DNA from: Paenibacillus sp. FSL R7-0273
GTDB taxonomy: Bacteria; Bacillota; Bacilli; Paenibacillales; Paenibacillaceae
Direction of reading: 5' to 3'
Assembly (NCBI RefSeq): GCF_000758625.1
Contig: NZ_CP009283.1
Coordinates: 1,065,501-1,129,500 of the forward strand
Length of the DNA stretch: 64,000 nt
Position 1 is the stretch's first letter. Every line of letters begins with the position of its first letter. Both the position numbers and the translations under genes were made by a program. The notes under the pieces are model-generated. The model was not told the DNA's origin. It did no database searches and saw only the letters and a list, made by a program, of their open reading frames with translations. Of this stretch, positions 18,553 through 27,441 are shown piece by piece.

Positions 18553-19718
18553 GACGCATGGGCTCCGGTGAAGATTTCAACAGCTTTGATGTCAAGTCTT
18601 CAGTTATGGAGCGGGTACGGGCCATTCATGACGAACAAATTTCTTCCGGGGACAGAGCGGCGGCTTCATTGAGAACATTGCCGTTAGGAACAGATACGCA
18701 GACGCTTGTTATGGTAAAACAGCAGACGCCGCCGCAGCTTCCTGCGGCGAAGCGGGGCAGAAGGCTGAAGGCTGGACTCTGTGCAGTCGCACTGCTTGGG
18801 CTGGCTGGCTTTGGCATTCTCCGCAATGTAACGGACCAGGGAATCCTGGGAAAGGAATTGCGTCCGGACTTTGCGGTTACCCGGCAGACGGATGGGCAGG
18901 TTCTGGCCTTGAAGGACAGCAGCGGCAGAGTGGTAGCACAGCTGAGGAGCTCCGTGTGGAAGGCCTACACGCCATCTTATACAGGATCTTCTTCAGCGCG
19001 GGAGCGATATAGTAAGCTGAGGGAACAATATGAACTTCAGGCGCAAGCGGCTTTAGAGCCGGGCGAGATGGCGGCTTACTATGTAAATGACAGTGAATTG
19101 ATTTCATTGATGAAAGGGCTGGGTTATGGGGAGCCTCTTTTTTTCACGCATTCCTCTGTTCAATATAATAACTATGCGCAGTTTTCAGCAGCCCGGGAGC
19201 AAACGGGGAAATGGAGCCTTTCACTGCCTCCTGAGGCTATAGGCGGTTTCCGGTTTGCGGAAGGCCGGATGTCCGCGGAAACGCCCTCTGTGTTTGAGCC
19301 ACAGTATCAGCAGGTACTGAAGGAACTTAAGGCTAAAGCTGAATCCTCTCCGGACGGGAATCCGCTCGCCATAACCTTATGGACCTTGAAGGATTTTGCA
19401 AGCGCCGAGCTGGTTTACCGGGAAGGCGGCGGCCAGATGCTTACTCTAAATGTGTTCTGGAATAACGCAGTAACGACCGGCCCTTCTCAAATCCCTATAT
19501 ACAGGGGCCAGACTGCCGAAATCTGGTCCTTCGCCGATCAGGAGCTGCTGTTCATTTCCGGGGCTGCCGGCGGTGAAGAGCTGAACGGGGTTTCAAAAAG
19601 CAGACTGTATTGGTATGACAGCGCCTATGGAGGGTTTGCTTCGATACCGGAACCGCCGGATCAGCGGCTGACCAGAGAACAATGGGAGATCATCGCCGCC
19701 GGCATTTTAAATCCATGA
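18516..19718 (+). CDS. Membrane anti-sigma-like protein with extracellular domain
   Basis: 400 residues. About 85 cytoplasmic residues, one membrane helix (AGLCAVALLGLAGFGIL) and an outer domain of about 290 residues. TTG 18516 follows GGGGGAGG closely; it overlaps the sigma gene by 37 nt. Position, topology and coupling argue that the N-terminal part holds the sigma factor inactive, although no zinc-binding anti-sigma motif is present. The outer domain shares the pattern GEM-x-A-x-YVND and following segments with the secreted protein encoded next, so the two outer domains are probably homologous. The anti-sigma function is inferred. Confidence 0.65.
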   Translation: MDERISTEEKWIRRMGSGEDFNSFDVKSSVMERVRAIHDEQISSGDRAAASLRTLPLGTDTQTLVMVKQQTPPQLPAAKRGRRLKAGLCAVALLGLAGFGILRNVTDQGILGKELRPDFAVTRQTDGQVLALKDSSGRVVAQLRSSVWKAYTPSYTGSSSARERYSKLREQYELQAQAALEPGEMAAYYVNDSELISLMKGLGYGEPLFFTHSSVQYNNYAQFSAAREQTGKWSLSLPPEAIGGFRFAEGRMSAETPSVFEPQYQQVLKELKAKAESSPDGNPLAITLWTLKDFASAELVYREGGGQMLTLNVFWNNAVTTGPSQIPIYRGQTAEIWSFADQELLFISGAAGGEELNGVSKSRLYWYDSAYGGFASIPEPPDQRLTREQWEIIAAGILNP

Positions 19719-19837
19719 AATGACTTGTTCTAGTTGTTATAGGAAAATTTTTTCAGGCTTATTGTCCCTTTTGGAAGACGGGCGGCATTACAAGAGTGCT
19801 GCAGCAACAATAAATCAACCGAAGGGAAGGATTCATC

Positions 19838-20656
19838 ATGATTCATACAAAGAAAGCGGCTGTTGCCGCAGTGTGCTTGTCCATGCTGCTCAGCGCGGTT
19901 GCCGGAACTGCCGGAGCAGCAGGAACGCTGCCTGACAAGCTGAAGAATAAAAGCAATGGCATTATGGTGACGGAAACGGCCAAGCCTGCTGAGTCATCCT
20001 CAATCGATGCTTTGCTGATTAAGGTATATGAGATTCCCTTGAAAGCGGGGGAAATGCGGGCCGTTTATGTAAATGATGCCAAAATCAACAAGCTGGATAG
20101 CCTGAATATCAGCTATATGCCGTTTAGCTATACCTCTGTGAGTAAAGCGGCACAGAAATTATCCGCTATGGGCGGTGGCGTATTAATGGCTCCGTCCTGG
20201 CTGCCGAAAGAGTATGCGTTGAAGGATGCGACTATCAGCCCTGATATTCCATTATTTTACCAGGATGAATACATGAAGCTCAGAGATGAATTTAAGCAAA
20301 AATCCACGGCAACCGGCCAAAAGGTCGTCTCTGAAATGCTGCCATGGAGCGGCGTTGAAACCTGGCTGACTTATACCCGTAAGGGAGAGGAGCTGAGCCT
20401 CCGCGCCGAGCCGGCCAGCGGGCTTCCGGCAGGCATTACACTGGCCTTACTGCCGGGGGACAAGGATGAGCAGGTGCAGGTTAACGGGCAGGAGATGATG
20501 CTCACCTCCTTTGGGCCGCATCACGGCAAGCTCAAATCGCAATTGCAGTGGAGCAGCGCGGACGGCAGTGTGGAATATACGTTGACCGATACCCGGAACA
20601 CTGTGCAGAGCAAGGCGGAGCTGCTGGATATTGCCGGCAGCCTGACTCCCCAATAG
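19838..20656 (+). CDS. Secreted protein related to the anti-sigma outer domain
   Basis: 272 residues with a clear signal peptide (about 1-29, ending AGTAGAAG). The mature part contains KAGEMRAVYVND, then LPKEY and DEYMKLRDEFKQKS, aligning by eye with LEPGEMAAYYVND, LPPEA and PQYQQVLKELKAKA of the preceding gene product. Third gene of the putative sigma operon, 120 bp after the previous stop, with GAAGGGAAGG upstream of the ATG. It may be a soluble partner or competitor for the signal sensed by the membrane protein. Not otherwise recognised. Confidence 0.7.
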   Translation: MIHTKKAAVAAVCLSMLLSAVAGTAGAAGTLPDKLKNKSNGIMVTETAKPAESSSIDALLIKVYEIPLKAGEMRAVYVNDAKINKLDSLNISYMPFSYTSVSKAAQKLSAMGGGVLMAPSWLPKEYALKDATISPDIPLFYQDEYMKLRDEFKQKSTATGQKVVSEMLPWSGVETWLTYTRKGEELSLRAEPASGLPAGITLALLPGDKDEQVQVNGQEMMLTSFGPHHGKLKSQLQWSSADGSVEYTLTDTRNTVQSKAELLDIAGSLTPQ

Positions 20657-20713
20657 GACCTGATTATTTTCTGGTGCAGAACCGTTTTTCAAGGCAGAGA
20701 GGAACCATAAATA

Positions 20714-20764
20714 GCAGCAGAGCAGCGCAATCCGGACTATGGATGATTGCTGCTCTGTTTTTTT
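20714..20764 (+). terminator. Terminator of the sigma-factor operon
   Basis: 14-bp stem (20718-20731 with 20746-20757 and flanking pairs, one mismatch) followed by seven or more T. Confidence 0.88.
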
Positions 20765-20895
20765 GTCCAGAATGGCGTTTAAGCCGGTATTGAGCACAAA
20801 TGGCTTAGAAGTCCGAGCTGCCGTACAGCTGACACAAGGGTTGACGCTGGCAGCAGCCTGACCCTATATTTGGGAGGTGAATTTGACGGAAAGAG

Positions 20896-21900
20896 ATGAT
20901 GAGCGTGCGTCCTATTATGCTTGGCGTCTGTTCGGCGCTGTTTTTTGCGGTAACCTTTGTTCTTAACCGGCGGATGGAGCTGGCTGGAGGAAGCTGGGCC
21001 TGGAGCGCCTCGCTGCGCTATTTATTCACGCTGCCGTTTCTGGTGGCGATTGTTGCGGGAAGAGGCAGGCTGAAGCCGCTGCTTACTGCGATGAAGGAGC
21101 GCCCCGGAGCCTGGCTGCTATGGGGGACGGTCGGCTTCGGGCTGTTCTACGCGCCGATCTGCTTCGCGGCTGCCTATGCGCCCGGCTGGCTGACCGCGGG
21201 GACCTGGCAGATCACCATTATTTCCGGTTCGCTGCTGGCCCCTCTCTTCGGGCAATGGATTGCGGGTCCCGGAGGTGCGCGCATCTATGAACGGGGCCGG
21301 ATTCCGCTGCGCGGACTCGGCTTGTCACTGGTTATCCTTGCCGGTGTAGCGCTGCTCCAGGCTGAGCATGCCCGGGAGCTGGCTCTGTCACAGGTGCTGC
21401 TGGGCATAGTCCCGGTTCTGATCGCCTCCTTCGCCTATCCGCTCGGAAACCGCAAGACTATGGAGCTGTGCGGGGACCGGCTGGATGTGTTCCAGCGTAT
21501 CCTCGGCATGACACTGGCCAGCCTGCCGTTCTGGCTTATTTTATCGCTTATCGGCCTGGCAGATACCGGACTGCCCTCCGGCTCTCAGACCCTACAGTCT
21601 GTCATAGTCGCGCTGTCCTCAGGTGTAATTGCCACCGTCCTGTTTTTCCGGGCTACGGACATGGTCCGCAGCAGCATGAGCGGATTGGCTGCGGTGGAAG
21701 CTACCCAGTCTCTGGAGGTGCTGTTCGCCCTGATTGGCGAGCTGCTGATTCTGTCTGCCCCGCTGCCTTCACTGCTGTCCTGGACCGGAATTGCCGTGAT
21801 CATTGCCGGAATGGCGCTGCACAGCCTGTTTTCCGCACCTTCGCCTAAGCAAGTCGGCAGACAGCTGCAAACTTCCCGTGCAGTTAAGGGCCGGGAATGA
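20896..21900 (+). CDS. EmrE-type multidrug/metabolite efflux transporter
   Basis: 334 residues with about ten hydrophobic segments, matching the 'multidrug resistance efflux transporter' family of the drug/metabolite superfamily (EmrE-like duplicated fold). The first helix reads IMLGVCSALFFAVTFVLNR and a conserved AGTWQITIISGSLLAPLFG follows in the first half. Two ATG codons at 20896 and 20899 follow GGAAAGAG; a stronger GGAGGTGAA is 15 nt away. An in-frame stop at 20884 excludes an earlier start. No regulator is adjacent, and the substrate is unknown. Confidence 0.85.
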   Translation: MMSVRPIMLGVCSALFFAVTFVLNRRMELAGGSWAWSASLRYLFTLPFLVAIVAGRGRLKPLLTAMKERPGAWLLWGTVGFGLFYAPICFAAAYAPGWLTAGTWQITIISGSLLAPLFGQWIAGPGGARIYERGRIPLRGLGLSLVILAGVALLQAEHARELALSQVLLGIVPVLIASFAYPLGNRKTMELCGDRLDVFQRILGMTLASLPFWLILSLIGLADTGLPSGSQTLQSVIVALSSGVIATVLFFRATDMVRSSMSGLAAVEATQSLEVLFALIGELLILSAPLPSLLSWTGIAVIIAGMALHSLFSAPSPKQVGRQLQTSRAVKGRE

Positions 21901-21908
21901 GGGGATTG

Positions 21909-21937
21909 TTGCGGGACCAGGAGCATACCGATATAAT
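21909..21937 (+). promoter_or_regulatory. Likely sigma-A promoter of the tsaE-tsaB-rimI-tsaD operon
   Basis: TTGCGG (21909-21914), 17 bp, TATAAT (21932-21937), about 65 bp before the tsaE start. Confidence 0.55.
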
Positions 21938-22003
21938 TAAAAGTATTGTAATGCTATGTCGGTTCATGTCTTTGAAGGATACTATATAAGGTGGAGTTGC
22001 AGC

Positions 22004-22495
22004 TTGGACAATAATGCTGAAACGGTATTAACTTACCGTTCACACAGCCTTCGGGATACGGAGCTGCTTGCGGCTGCGATAGCCGGGGCGGCATCGGCAG
22101 GCATGGTGATCGGCCTGGACGGTGACCTCGGTGCCGGCAAGACGGCCTTTTCGCAGGCCTTTGCGCGCCATTTGGGTGTAGAGGGGATTGTGAACAGTCC
22201 TACCTTTACGATTATCAAAGAATACAACGGGCGCCTGCCGCTGTACCATATGGATGTGTACCGGATTTCTCCGCAGGAAGCGGACGAGCTGGGGCTTGAT
22301 GAATATTTCTACGGGCAGGGAGTCTGCCTGGTGGAATGGAGCAGTATCATTACAGATTTGATGCCGCAGCAGCATCTGCACCTATACATGGAAACGGCCG
22401 GGCCGGAAGAACGCCTGATAACGGTGAAGGCAGCCGGTGAGCCGTATGGCGGGCTGTGCCGTGAGCTGATTGAGAAGTGGGGTAACGGACGATGA
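22004..22495 (+). CDS. tsaE: tRNA t6A biosynthesis ATPase TsaE
   Basis: 163 residues. P-loop GDLGAGKT (around residue 45), the conserved SPTF after it and HMDVYRI later. TsaE drives the TsaB-TsaD complex that puts threonylcarbamoyl on A37 of ANN-decoding tRNAs. The TTG start at 22004 has GGTGGAG 7 nt upstream; ATG 21956 would add 16 residues with no ribosome site. Overlaps tsaB by 4 nt (ATGA). Confidence 0.93.
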   Translation: MDNNAETVLTYRSHSLRDTELLAAAIAGAASAGMVIGLDGDLGAGKTAFSQAFARHLGVEGIVNSPTFTIIKEYNGRLPLYHMDVYRISPQEADELGLDEYFYGQGVCLVEWSSIITDLMPQQHLHLYMETAGPEERLITVKAAGEPYGGLCRELIEKWGNGR

Positions 22496-23325
22496 AGAAC
22501 GATAATAACGGGCCGCGTAAGCGGCTTTTGGCGCTGGATACCTCGACGGCCATCCTCGGTGTGGCTGTTACGGAGGACGGCAGGGTGCTGCATGAGATCA
22601 ATGCATCCGGGGAGCGGAATCATTCCGTGCATCTGCTGCCGATCATTGAACAGGCCATGCAGGCCAGCGGTACAGATGCCTCGATGCTGAAGGGGATTGC
22701 CGTCGGCGTCGGCCCGGGGTCCTACACCGGAACGCGCATTGCGGTATCCACGGCGAAGACACTGGCCTGGGCCTGGAAGGTACAGGTTACCGGCGTATCC
22801 AGCCTGCATGCAATTGCCTGGGGCGGGTATGCCGCCGCGCTGGAGAAGCGGGCGGAAGAGCCGGCTGCTGAGCCGGGACAAGCCGGCGTGTATGGCCCCG
22901 ACTGGATTATCCCGCTGATTGATGCGCGCCGCGGACAAGCCTATACCGGGCTGTTTGCTGCGGATGGCGAGGCTGCTCCGCAGCGGCTTGAACCGGATGC
23001 AATCCGGCTTATGGCCGACTGGGTAACGCATCTTGCCGGGCGGCTGAAGCAGGCGGAGGCAGAGGGCAGCAAGCCGCGCATCCTGTGGTTCGTAGGTGAA
23101 ACCGCCCAGCATGCAAGCCATGCAAGCATCGAGCCTTTGATTGGTCAGGCTGAAATACAGCCGTTGCCGTACGAGCTGGAAGGGCGCTGGGCAGGCTTTC
23201 TCGGTGAGACGGGACTGCTGGCAGGCGGTGATGAGGTTCACGGGTTAATCCCGAACTATACCCAGCTTTCTGAAGCGGAAGCCAATCTGCGCCGGAGCAG
23301 TGAAGGGAGCAGAGGCCAAGTATGA
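22492..23325 (+). CDS. tsaB: tRNA t6A biosynthesis protein TsaB
   Basis: 277 residues. ASKHA-fold protein with LALDTSTAILGVAV at the N-terminus and the GVGPGSYTGTRIAVSTAK motif near residue 75. It is an inactive paralogue of TsaD that dimerises with it. Longer than the roughly 230 residues common in Bacillus, owing to insertions after residue 120 and around 180. Joined to both neighbours by 4-nt start/stop overlaps. Confidence 0.95.
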   Translation: MKNDNNGPRKRLLALDTSTAILGVAVTEDGRVLHEINASGERNHSVHLLPIIEQAMQASGTDASMLKGIAVGVGPGSYTGTRIAVSTAKTLAWAWKVQVTGVSSLHAIAWGGYAAALEKRAEEPAAEPGQAGVYGPDWIIPLIDARRGQAYTGLFAADGEAAPQRLEPDAIRLMADWVTHLAGRLKQAEAEGSKPRILWFVGETAQHASHASIEPLIGQAEIQPLPYELEGRWAGFLGETGLLAGGDEVHGLIPNYTQLSEAEANLRRSSEGSRGQV

Positions 23326-23846
23326 CGGAGCCTATGATAGTGGGAGATCAGGGGAGCGAGCTTGTTTTTCGCCTGATGAAGCTTGAGGATATTCCGGAAA
23401 TTCTCGTGATCGAGCGGGAAGCCTTCACCATGCCGTGGACTGAGGAAGCGTTCCGCAATGAGCTGACGCATAATCATTTTGCCAAGTATATGGTGATGGA
23501 GCTGCAGGGCCGCATTATCGGATATGCCGGGATGTGGGCTATTGTTGATGAGGCGCATGTGACGAATATAGCGCTCCTTGAGGCTTACCGGGGACGCAAA
23601 TGGGGAGAGAGGCTGCTCGACGAGCTGATGAGAACGGCAGGCTTCCTGGGCATGAAATCAATAACACTTGAGGTCAGGGTCTCGAATGAGGTGGCCCAGA
23701 ACCTGTACCGCAAAAAAGGCTTCCGTCCGGCGGGTACCCGCAAGGGCTACTATTCGGACAACCGTGAGGATGCGCTCATTATGTGGGCCGATCTGCCGGC
23801 TTACGGGGAGCAGGGAATGATGGAAGGAAGAGTGGATCTGAAATGA
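23322..23846 (+). CDS. rimI: Ribosomal protein S18 N-acetyltransferase RimI-type
   Basis: 174 residues, GNAT fold. The acetyl-CoA binding loop is seen in YRGRKWGERLL and the C-terminal half contains ITLEVRVSNEVAQNLYRKKGF, a standard GNAT ending. In Firmicutes rimI sits between tsaB and tsaD as here. The family acetylates the N-terminal alanine of ribosomal protein S18, and other substrates are possible. Overlaps both neighbours by 4 nt. Confidence 0.92.
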   Translation: MTEPMIVGDQGSELVFRLMKLEDIPEILVIEREAFTMPWTEEAFRNELTHNHFAKYMVMELQGRIIGYAGMWAIVDEAHVTNIALLEAYRGRKWGERLLDELMRTAGFLGMKSITLEVRVSNEVAQNLYRKKGFRPAGTRKGYYSDNREDALIMWADLPAYGEQGMMEGRVDLK

Positions 23847-24892
23847 ATACAGAAACGGGTGCAGCTGCGCCTGTACTTATATTGGCTATTGAGACGAGCT
23901 GTGATGAAACCTCGGTAGCTGTTGTCAAGGACGGCTGTGAGGTGCTGGCGAACATCATCTCCAGCCAGATCGAAACCCACCGCGCATTTGGCGGTGTAGT
24001 ACCGGAGGTTGCCTCCCGCAAGCATGTGGAGGTCATCACTCTGGTGATTGAGGAGGCAATGACAGCAGCCGGTGTACAGCCGGAGGAGCTTACGGCCATT
24101 GCGGTAACGCAGGGCCCGGGGCTGGTCGGCGCGCTGCTGGTCGGTGTCGTGGCCGCCAAGAGCCTGGCGCTGGCCTGGGGCAAGCCGCTGATCGGTACCC
24201 ATCATATCGCCGGGCATATTTATGCCAACCGGCTGGTTAAGGAGCTGCAGTATCCGTGTATGACGCTGGTTGTATCGGGCGGGCACACGGAGCTTGTAAA
24301 TATGGAGCGTGAAGGGGAGTTCCGGATTATCGGGCGCACCCGGGATGATGCAGTGGGCGAAGCTTATGACAAGGTCGCACGGGCTTTGGGCTTCCCGTAT
24401 CCGGGCGGCCCGCATGTTGACCGGCTGGCCCGTGAAGCTGAGGAGGCAGTAGCCCTGCCGCGGGTCTGGCTGGAGCCGGATTCGTATGATTTCAGCTTCA
24501 GCGGCCTGAAGTCGGCGGTGCTGAATGTAGTCAACCAGAGCAAGATGAAGGGCCTGACTCCGGATGTGGCCGGTATTGCCCGCGGCTTCCAGGAATCCGT
24601 CGTTGAAGTGCTGGTGGAGAAGGCTGTACGTGCTGTCAGAGCCAACCAGGCTAGGCAGCTGCTGCTCTGCGGCGGAGTTGCCGCCAACAAAGGGCTGCGG
24701 GAAGCACTGGTGTCCCGTTGTGAAAAGGAAGGCATCGAGCTGATTATTCCACCTGCGGTATACTGCACGGATAATGCGGCTATGATTGGGGCAGCAGCCT
24801 ATGTGAAATGGCGGCATAACGGCAGTACGCCGCTGGATATGGTTGCGGATCCGGGCTTATCGCTGGAGAAGTGGTCTGTTTCTGCCTATTGA
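23843..24892 (+). CDS. tsaD: tRNA N6-threonylcarbamoyladenosine transferase TsaD
   Basis: 349 residues. Catalytic subunit; metal ligands in HHIAGH (near residue 118), nucleotide-binding SGGHTEL and LLCGGVAANKGLR, and ETSCDETSVAV at the N-terminus. Starts at ATG 23843, overlapping the rimI stop (ATGA); an in-frame ATG at 23783 lies inside rimI and would add 20 residues. Last gene of the operon; the promoter for the T-box transcript overlaps its stop codon and no terminator intervenes before the first T-box. Confidence 0.97.
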   Translation: MNTETGAAAPVLILAIETSCDETSVAVVKDGCEVLANIISSQIETHRAFGGVVPEVASRKHVEVITLVIEEAMTAAGVQPEELTAIAVTQGPGLVGALLVGVVAAKSLALAWGKPLIGTHHIAGHIYANRLVKELQYPCMTLVVSGGHTELVNMEREGEFRIIGRTRDDAVGEAYDKVARALGFPYPGGPHVDRLAREAEEAVALPRVWLEPDSYDFSFSGLKSAVLNVVNQSKMKGLTPDVAGIARGFQESVVEVLVEKAVRAVRANQARQLLLCGGVAANKGLREALVSRCEKEGIELIIPPAVYCTDNAAMIGAAAYVKWRHNGSTPLDMVADPGLSLEKWSVSAY

Positions 24893-24918
24893 CATCTTTT
24901 GAACGTTAAACGTATAAT
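24889..24918 (+). promoter_or_regulatory. Strong sigma-A promoter overlapping the tsaD stop
   Basis: Perfect TTGACA (24889-24894) and perfect TATAAT (24913-24918) with an 18-bp spacer. The TGA stop of tsaD (24890-24892) is inside the -35 box. Transcription from about 24925 would enter the first T-box leader. Confidence 0.85.
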
Positions 24919-24925
24919 CAACCCA

Positions 24926-25298
24926 ATCCAAATAATGAAACGCAATGAAGAGAAGCAGTAGGGTAATTCCGGGTTAAGAGAACTGCGGGTTGGTGCGACG
25001 CAGCCGAAGGAAACCTGAACTCGTCTTGGAGCGGAGCGGTGGAAGCGGGATATTCTTTCTAGAGGAATATTAACGGCATCTCAATGTGCCGGACCTTTCG
25101 TACACCGTTACGGGTAACCTCCGTGAGAGGGTGGTCAGACAAGTGCTGGGTAATGCTTAAGGTATCCTGATGAGCTTGCTGACTGTTGAGTGGATATTCT
25201 GCAGGCTGTGTATGATGGCTAAGCCGGAATATCAACAAGAGTGGTACCGCGAAGGTGAACAGCCTGTCGTCTCTTGAATGAGACGGCAGGCTTTTTTG
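24926..25298 (+). promoter_or_regulatory. T-box leader 1 (probably leucine)
   Basis: A complete T-box: an AGTA near 24957-24960 for the specifier loop, the distal element TGCGGGTTGGTGCGACGCA, a 3' specifier region GAACTCGTCTTGGAG, the T-box core AGAGTGGTACCGCG (about 25238-25251) and a terminator stem 25262-25273 with 25280-25291 followed by T. The triplet CTC (25020-25022, Leu) lies 9 nt before GGAG-type closing sequence, as in leader 2. A one-base shift would read TCG (Ser), so the assignment is likely but not certain. No gene lies between this leader and the second. Confidence 0.88.
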
Positions 25299-25319
25299 TA
25301 TGCTTTTATATAAAGATTA

Positions 25320-25636
25320 CACGCGATGAACGGGAGCAGTAGATGTTGAAGGTGTGCAGAGAGCTGCGGGTTGGTGCAACGCAGTCACCCAAGAAGCATT
25401 GAATCTCGCCCGGGAGCGGAGCGGCGGAAATAAGGAAGTACGCCGCAACGGCAGTCCCCGTTACCGGACACCTGTACTTGCCGGGCTATGCCTGCGCTGG
25501 ACCTCGGTTAAGTATAGGGTGAGCTGGACGCAGCTTACGGCTGCCCGAGAATCAGGGGGCCGGATGCGTCAACAAGAGTGGTACCGCGGAGGGGTGAAAC
25601 CCGTCGTCTCTTTAAAGAGACGACGGGTTTTTGTTG
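25320..25636 (+). promoter_or_regulatory. T-box leader 2 (leucine) in front of leuA
   Basis: A second full T-box of the same design: GAGCAGTAG, GCTGCGGGTTGGTGCAACGCAG, specifier region GAATCTCGCCCGGGAG with CTC (Leu) at 25405-25407, core AGAGTGGTACCGCGG (about 25576-25590), and terminator stem 25598-25629 followed by T. No promoter is visible between the two leaders, so they appear to act in series on one transcript. Uncharged leucine tRNA would stabilise the antiterminators and permit leuA expression. Confidence 0.9.
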
Positions 25637-25673
25637 TGTTCTGCAATCTAAAATTAACATTTCAGGAGGGTTC

Positions 25674-27233
25674 ATGATGATTATTCCGGTAAAGAAACGT
25701 ATTCAGATTTTTGACACGACGCTGCGGGACGGCGAGCAGGCACCGGGTGCCAGTCTGACTCCTGAGCAGAAGATTGTGCTGGCCCACAAGCTGGCCGGGC
25801 TGGGAGTCGATGTGATTGAGCCGGGCTTTCCGGTCTCGAGTCCGGGGGACTTTGCCGCTGTGGAGACCATTTCCCGTAAAGTAGAGGGCGTGGAAATCTG
25901 CGGCTTCGCCCGCGCGGTGCGCGGGGATATCGATGCGGCTGTCCGGGCAACCCGGGATGCGGCACGCCGGCGGATTCACCTGTTCATCTCCTCCTCTGAT
26001 ATTCACCTGCGCCATCAGCTGCGCATGAGCCGGCCTGAGGTTGTTGCAGCCGCCCGTGAAATGACGGCCTATGCCCGCCAGTTCTGCGATGTGGTGGAAT
26101 TCACCGCGATGGATGCGGCCCGGACAGGAATTGACGATCTGATTGAAATGGTTGAGGCCGTCATTGAAGAAGGGGCCAGTATTATCAATCTGCCGGATAC
26201 AGTCGGCTATGCCCTGCCGCATGAATACGGAGAGATGTTCCGGCGGGTGCGCCTCGGAGCCAGAGGCGGACAGAACGTAAGCTACAGCGCCCATTGCCAC
26301 AACGATCTGGGGCTGGCTGTAGCAAACAGCCTGGCAGCAATTGAGGGAGGGGCAACACAAATTGAGGTTACGGTGAACGGTGTCGGTGAGCGGACCGGAA
26401 ACTGTGCCCTGGAGGAGCTGGTTATGGCGCTTGAGACCAGAGGGGATGTGCTTGGGGCAGAGACGGGAATCGTACTGGATAAGCTGTATGAAACCTCGCG
26501 GATGATCAGCGGGGCGATGCATTTCCCGATTGCCTTCAACAAGCCGGTAGTCGGACGGAATGCCTTCCAGCACGAGTCCGGTATTCATCAGGACGGTCTG
26601 CTGAAGGACCGCAGCACCTATGAGATCATGGACCCGGAACGGCTCGGTATTCCGCGCAGCATGATTATTCTGGGCAAGCATTCCGGCAGGCATGCGCTGA
26701 AGGACCGTGCGGCCAAATACGGAATAGCTCTGGATGCGGCAGAGCTGGATGCGCTCTATGAATCCTTTAAGGAAAAGGCGGACCGCCAGAAGGCTGTCAG
26801 CGACGACGAGCTTCTGCGGATGGTCAGCAGCACTACCGGACAGCAGGCGCAGTTCTACGAGCTGGGTGAGGTTCAGGTGCTGGCCGGCAGTGCACCGCGC
26901 CGGGTAGCTGCAGTTACCGTGCGGAACCTGCAGACAGGAGCAGAGCAGGCCTATACCAGCACAGGCAGCGGCCCGCTGGAGGCGGTCATTGCAGCCATCA
27001 GTCTTGGCATCACGGAAAGCATCGGGTTTGCCGGTCTTGAGCTGCATTCACTGGGCAGCGGGGAGCAGGCCCAGGCTGAAGCGGCTGTCATGGTGGAGTG
27101 GGAAGGCGCCAAATTCAGGGGCACAGCCATCCATCAGGATATTGTTATGGCGGCGGGGATTGCCTATGTGGCTGCCTGCAATGCGGCGCTGCTGTCCGCC
27201 AGCGCGGAGAACAGCCGGGAGACGGCTGTCTAG
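25674..27233 (+). CDS. leuA: 2-isopropylmalate synthase
   Basis: 519 residues. First committed step of leucine synthesis: condenses acetyl-CoA and 2-oxoisovalerate. Begins with IQIFDTTLRDGEQAPGASL, the HMGL-like TIM-barrel signature with the metal-binding Asp; the histidines of SAHCHNDLGLAVAN and GIHQDG are further on, and a C-terminal regulatory domain of about 120 residues is present (inhibited by leucine in the family). ATG 25674 or 25677 follows AGGAGGG. It stands alone with no other leu or ilv gene beside it, so the main branched-chain operon is presumably elsewhere. The leucine T-boxes upstream support LeuA over citramalate synthase. Confidence 0.93.
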   Translation: MMIIPVKKRIQIFDTTLRDGEQAPGASLTPEQKIVLAHKLAGLGVDVIEPGFPVSSPGDFAAVETISRKVEGVEICGFARAVRGDIDAAVRATRDAARRRIHLFISSSDIHLRHQLRMSRPEVVAAAREMTAYARQFCDVVEFTAMDAARTGIDDLIEMVEAVIEEGASIINLPDTVGYALPHEYGEMFRRVRLGARGGQNVSYSAHCHNDLGLAVANSLAAIEGGATQIEVTVNGVGERTGNCALEELVMALETRGDVLGAETGIVLDKLYETSRMISGAMHFPIAFNKPVVGRNAFQHESGIHQDGLLKDRSTYEIMDPERLGIPRSMIILGKHSGRHALKDRAAKYGIALDAAELDALYESFKEKADRQKAVSDDELLRMVSSTTGQQAQFYELGEVQVLAGSAPRRVAAVTVRNLQTGAEQAYTSTGSGPLEAVIAAISLGITESIGFAGLELHSLGSGEQAQAEAAVMVEWEGAKFRGTAIHQDIVMAAGIAYVAACNAALLSASAENSRETAV

Positions 27234-27441
27234 CGGCAGAGCAGACAGCTTCGGACAGTTTGCGGGACCAGCTGACAAAGGACCGGAGTCTGCCAGGCTG
27301 CAGGCCAGAGAACGGGCAGGATTGTCCAAACGGGATCACAGCCGGAGCTAAGGTGATGTACAGGTAAAATAAGCTGTTTTTTTACAGCAAAGGGCTTTGT
27401 CTGAAAGCGTAGAAAATTAGCGAATGCTGGTTTTGTCAAGC

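Noticed and set aside
25662..27047. A 461-codon open frame opposite leuA
   Set aside because: Antisense shadow; leuA is certain from motifs and leaders.
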